A program made the translations under genes and the position numbers. The notes beneath the pieces are model-generated. The model saw only the letters and a list, made by a program, of their open reading frames with translations, did no database searches and was not told the DNA's origin. From Diplonema japonicum (lineage: Eukaryota > Euglenozoa > Diplonemea > Diplonemida > Diplonemidae): DNA of 64,000 nt. The stretch lies in NCBI GenBank assembly GCA_964019335.1, contig OZ025694.1, positions 434,001 to 498,000 on the forward strand. Reading direction: 5' to 3'. This document shows, in pieces, positions 62,322 to 64,000 of the stretch (positions are counted from its first letter, which is position 1; the number at the start of each line of letters is the position of its first letter).

Positions 62322-63284
62322 ATGGCTGTGCTACAGAGATTTCTGGCATGCCAGCTGACAAGGCCGCAAGCGGTACGTGTGTCGAAGTGGTATGAGAGCA
62401 TGACCGCACATGGAAACGACGAGAAAGGAGAGCTTTTAGAAGCCATGTGCAAGGGGCTGATGCAGGAGGAGGGGTATGAACACGCGGGCCCATGGTTAAG
62501 GGGACACGTGACTGGGGTGAGAATGAAGCCCCCTACCAAAGGTCAGAAGGGGTGCGGTGATGTGATATCTAGCTTGACGGGGAAGCCTTACTGGGAGCTT
62601 GAAGAGGCAGGGGTGACAGATGAAGCGCTGCGGCAAATGGCAGATGCGGCACAAGCGGATTTGCAGCATACGAAGGAGCACGATGCGTCGTTGTTCCAGC
62701 CCTACAGGAACCCTATGGACATGTGCGAGCCAGGTGCACAGCAGGACGACCTCGGGGGGATGGCGACGACGTCGGGGCATTGGAACGTGTCGTACCTAGA
62801 CATAGGGGAGGAGACGGGCAGGGAGCAAGCATCCTTCAGCACCACGCTGCAGAAGGTCAACGACGTGGTGCCTAATGGGTTTGGACACACTTTCATGTCG
62901 TGCTTGGCACCGCGCACGAACATCATGCCGCACTATGGGCCTACCAACAAAAAGCTTAGGCTGTACCTACCTGTGGTGGTCAAGGGAGACTGCGGGCTGC
63001 GTGTCGGCGGTGTGACCAAGCACCTCATGGAGGGTGTGGCCATCCTCTTCGACGACTCCTTCCTCCACAGCGCGTGGAACAACACTGACGCATCGAGGTT
63101 CGTTCTCATCACAGACGTGTGGCACCCTGACCTCTCCCGTGCAGAGGTTGCACTGCTTTCTATGATGCACACTCTGAACGAGCGGTTGGTCAAGACAATG
63201 CCGAACAACCCTTATCAGGTGATGCAGAGCGCACGGCAGGCCGCTGTAGAACCCACACAATTGTGGGCCGGGTGGGGCTTATGA
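62322..63284 (+). CDS. Aspartyl/asparaginyl beta-hydroxylase-like 2-oxoglutarate dioxygenase
   Basis: 320 residues from the ATG at 62322. The catalytic half matches the AspH family: MPHYGPTNKKLRLYLPV, CGLRVGG, EGVAILFDDSFLHSAWN, SRFVLITDVWHPDLS. His204 and His249 fit the two iron ligands, and Arg259 (10 residues after the second His) fits the 2-oxoglutarate-binding Arg; the spacing is nearly that of human AspH. The enzyme hydroxylates Asp/Asn side chains using Fe(II), O2 and 2-oxoglutarate. No signal peptide or membrane span is visible, unlike animal AspH, so it may be cytosolic or act on small molecules. The N-terminal ~120 residues are not recognised. Confidence 0.85.
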   Translation: MAVLQRFLACQLTRPQAVRVSKWYESMTAHGNDEKGELLEAMCKGLMQEEGYEHAGPWLRGHVTGVRMKPPTKGQKGCGDVISSLTGKPYWELEEAGVTDEALRQMADAAQADLQHTKEHDASLFQPYRNPMDMCEPGAQQDDLGGMATTSGHWNVSYLDIGEETGREQASFSTTLQKVNDVVPNGFGHTFMSCLAPRTNIMPHYGPTNKKLRLYLPVVVKGDCGLRVGGVTKHLMEGVAILFDDSFLHSAWNNTDASRFVLITDVWHPDLSRAEVALLSMMHTLNERLVKTMPNNPYQVMQSARQAAVEPTQLWAGWGL

Positions 63285-63424
63285 TGATATCACACATCTC
63301 ATCTTTCATGCTTCGATTAGACGCTTTTTGTTTGGGTTTTGATTCTTTCTTTCCCCTCTTAGAAATCCCTTATTAAACTAAAAGGAGAGCAAGAAAAAAG
63401 AAAAAGAAAGAAAAAAAGAAAGAG
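63285..63424 (+). promoter_or_regulatory. Spacer with pyrimidine tract and AG
   Basis: TTCTTTCTTTCCCCTCTTAG ends at 63362, then a purine-rich leader to the ATG at 63425. A clean candidate trans-splice acceptor. Confidence 0.5.
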
Positions 63425-64000
63425 ATGCGAACGATCGTGAGCCTGCTGCTAGCGGGGTGCGTGGCGGCTGTCGACGAGTGCATCATACAAACGTCGGACG
63501 GGAACACGCTGGACCTCAGCGGGCTGCCTATGCAGGTCTTTAAGATGCAGTCGGCACCTTGGAACGACGTGGAAACCCTGTCATTCGGCTGGTGCCAGAA
63601 GTCGGTGTTGGCAACTAACGTACCGGAAGGAATGACGCCGTGCTCCGGGTATCCTTTCTACTTCACGAAACATGCCGCGTCAGGGCACTGCGACCAGCTT
63701 CTACCGGAGTGGAAGGGGAGCCAGGTAAAGATGGAAAACGATGGGTACACAGTCACGTACACAATTGCAGACACAGCAGGTTATGTGACAGCAACCTTCA
63801 CGTTGAAATGCGACAAAGATATGGAGCCCGAAGAGATTGTGTGTGACCCTTCTGTGAGAAATGGGTGTTATCTTAATAGGGAAAACGGGCCAACAACGGG
63901 CACGTACGTCTTCGAGACGAGCTTCCTGACTGGCGCTACGTGCCCACAGCCCTCTTCCTCCTCCTCCTCGGCGTGTGGCGGTGGATGTGCCTTCCTCATT
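63425..64000 (+). CDS. Secreted/membrane MRH-domain protein, ATG27/M6P-receptor-like, 5' part
   Basis: 192 codons, open to the end of the window with no stop, so the 3' end is missing. Signal peptide MRTIVSLLLAGCVAAV. The luminal part has paired Cys and motifs of mannose-6-phosphate-receptor-homology domains: GNTLDLSGL near the start (compare the family's YDLSPL), FGWCQK, ATFTLKCDKDMEPEE (strand plus Cys) and ENGPTTGTYVFE. The last visible residues, ACGGGCAFLI, look like the Gly-rich run into the membrane span seen in ATG27 and the small M6P receptor. It is probably a type I Golgi/endosomal sorting protein. The domain call is by pattern, not by strong identity. Confidence 0.65.
   Translation, partial: MRTIVSLLLAGCVAAVDECIIQTSDGNTLDLSGLPMQVFKMQSAPWNDVETLSFGWCQKSVLATNVPEGMTPCSGYPFYFTKHAASGHCDQLLPEWKGSQVKMENDGYTVTYTIADTAGYVTATFTLKCDKDMEPEEIVCDPSVRNGCYLNRENGPTTGTYVFETSFLTGATCPQPSSSSSSACGGGCAFLI

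Noticed and set aside
62130-62330. A possible intron joining the coiled-coil gene to the hydroxylase gene (GTATGG at ~62138)
   Set aside because: The interval is longer than the two supported introns, the coiled-coil frame ends normally, and the hydroxylase has its own ATG. No junction restores a better protein.

Overview
The window looks like nuclear DNA of a protist. Genes are long and GC-rich and lie in T/C- and A-rich intergenic DNA full of homopolymers. There are no operons or ribosome binding sites. Every gene I can support is on the + strand. Two genes carry tiny GT-AG introns (49 and 53 nt). Most starts sit shortly after a pyrimidine-rich tract ending in AG, as expected for spliced-leader trans-splicing of unidirectional gene clusters. 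I infer a free-living euglenozoan-like organism, perhaps a diplonemid. That is inference, since no rRNA or spliced-leader gene is present to settle it. The standard genetic code fits (TAA, TAG and TGA all act as stops).

Layout. 1-1.2 kb: 3' end of a protein kinase-ankyrin gene. 1.3-5 kb: remains of two non-LTR retrotransposons, an RNase H tail and a reverse transcriptase body. 5.3-30.5 kb: three giant secreted or surface-protein genes. All have a signal peptide and three ~120-residue PLAT-like modules. The first then has a (PTP[IV])n spacer and five WSC domains. The other two have enormous Pro/Thr/Asp mucin-like regions, one membrane span and a ~340-360-residue cytoplasmic tail, and their 3' 4.7 kb is almost identical. 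33.4-38.4 kb: an amino-acid permease-like and a MATE transporter. 38.6-40.4 kb: a decayed piggyBac transposon with 14-bp inverted ends and TTAT duplications. 41.4 and 47.6 kb: two HPP-family membrane proteins flanking a broken Ser/Pro-rich surface-protein gene (44.5-45.7 kb). 50.2-50.8 kb: two palindromic mobile elements next to each other, one with 153-bp perfect arms. 50.9-54.1 kb: an ABCA-like protein that has lost both ATPase domains and carries a tail captured from the Ser/Pro-rich gene. 55.5-63.3 kb: a membrane-anchored thioredoxin/PDI-like protein, a major-facilitator transporter, a PH/coiled-coil protein and an aspartyl/asparaginyl beta-hydroxylase. 63.4 kb to the end: the start of an ATG27/mannose-6-phosphate-receptor-like gene.

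The genes do not form one obvious pathway. They are mostly membrane and surface functions: transporters, adhesin-like surface proteins, and ER/Golgi redox or sorting proteins. The strongest themes are (1) modular surface proteins evolving by tandem duplication and local gene conversion, and (2) heavy remodelling by small repeats. Several short repeat families recur, and a 4.5-kb segment (45.55-50.03 kb) has a shortened collinear copy at 53.96-55.47 kb that lacks the second HPP gene.
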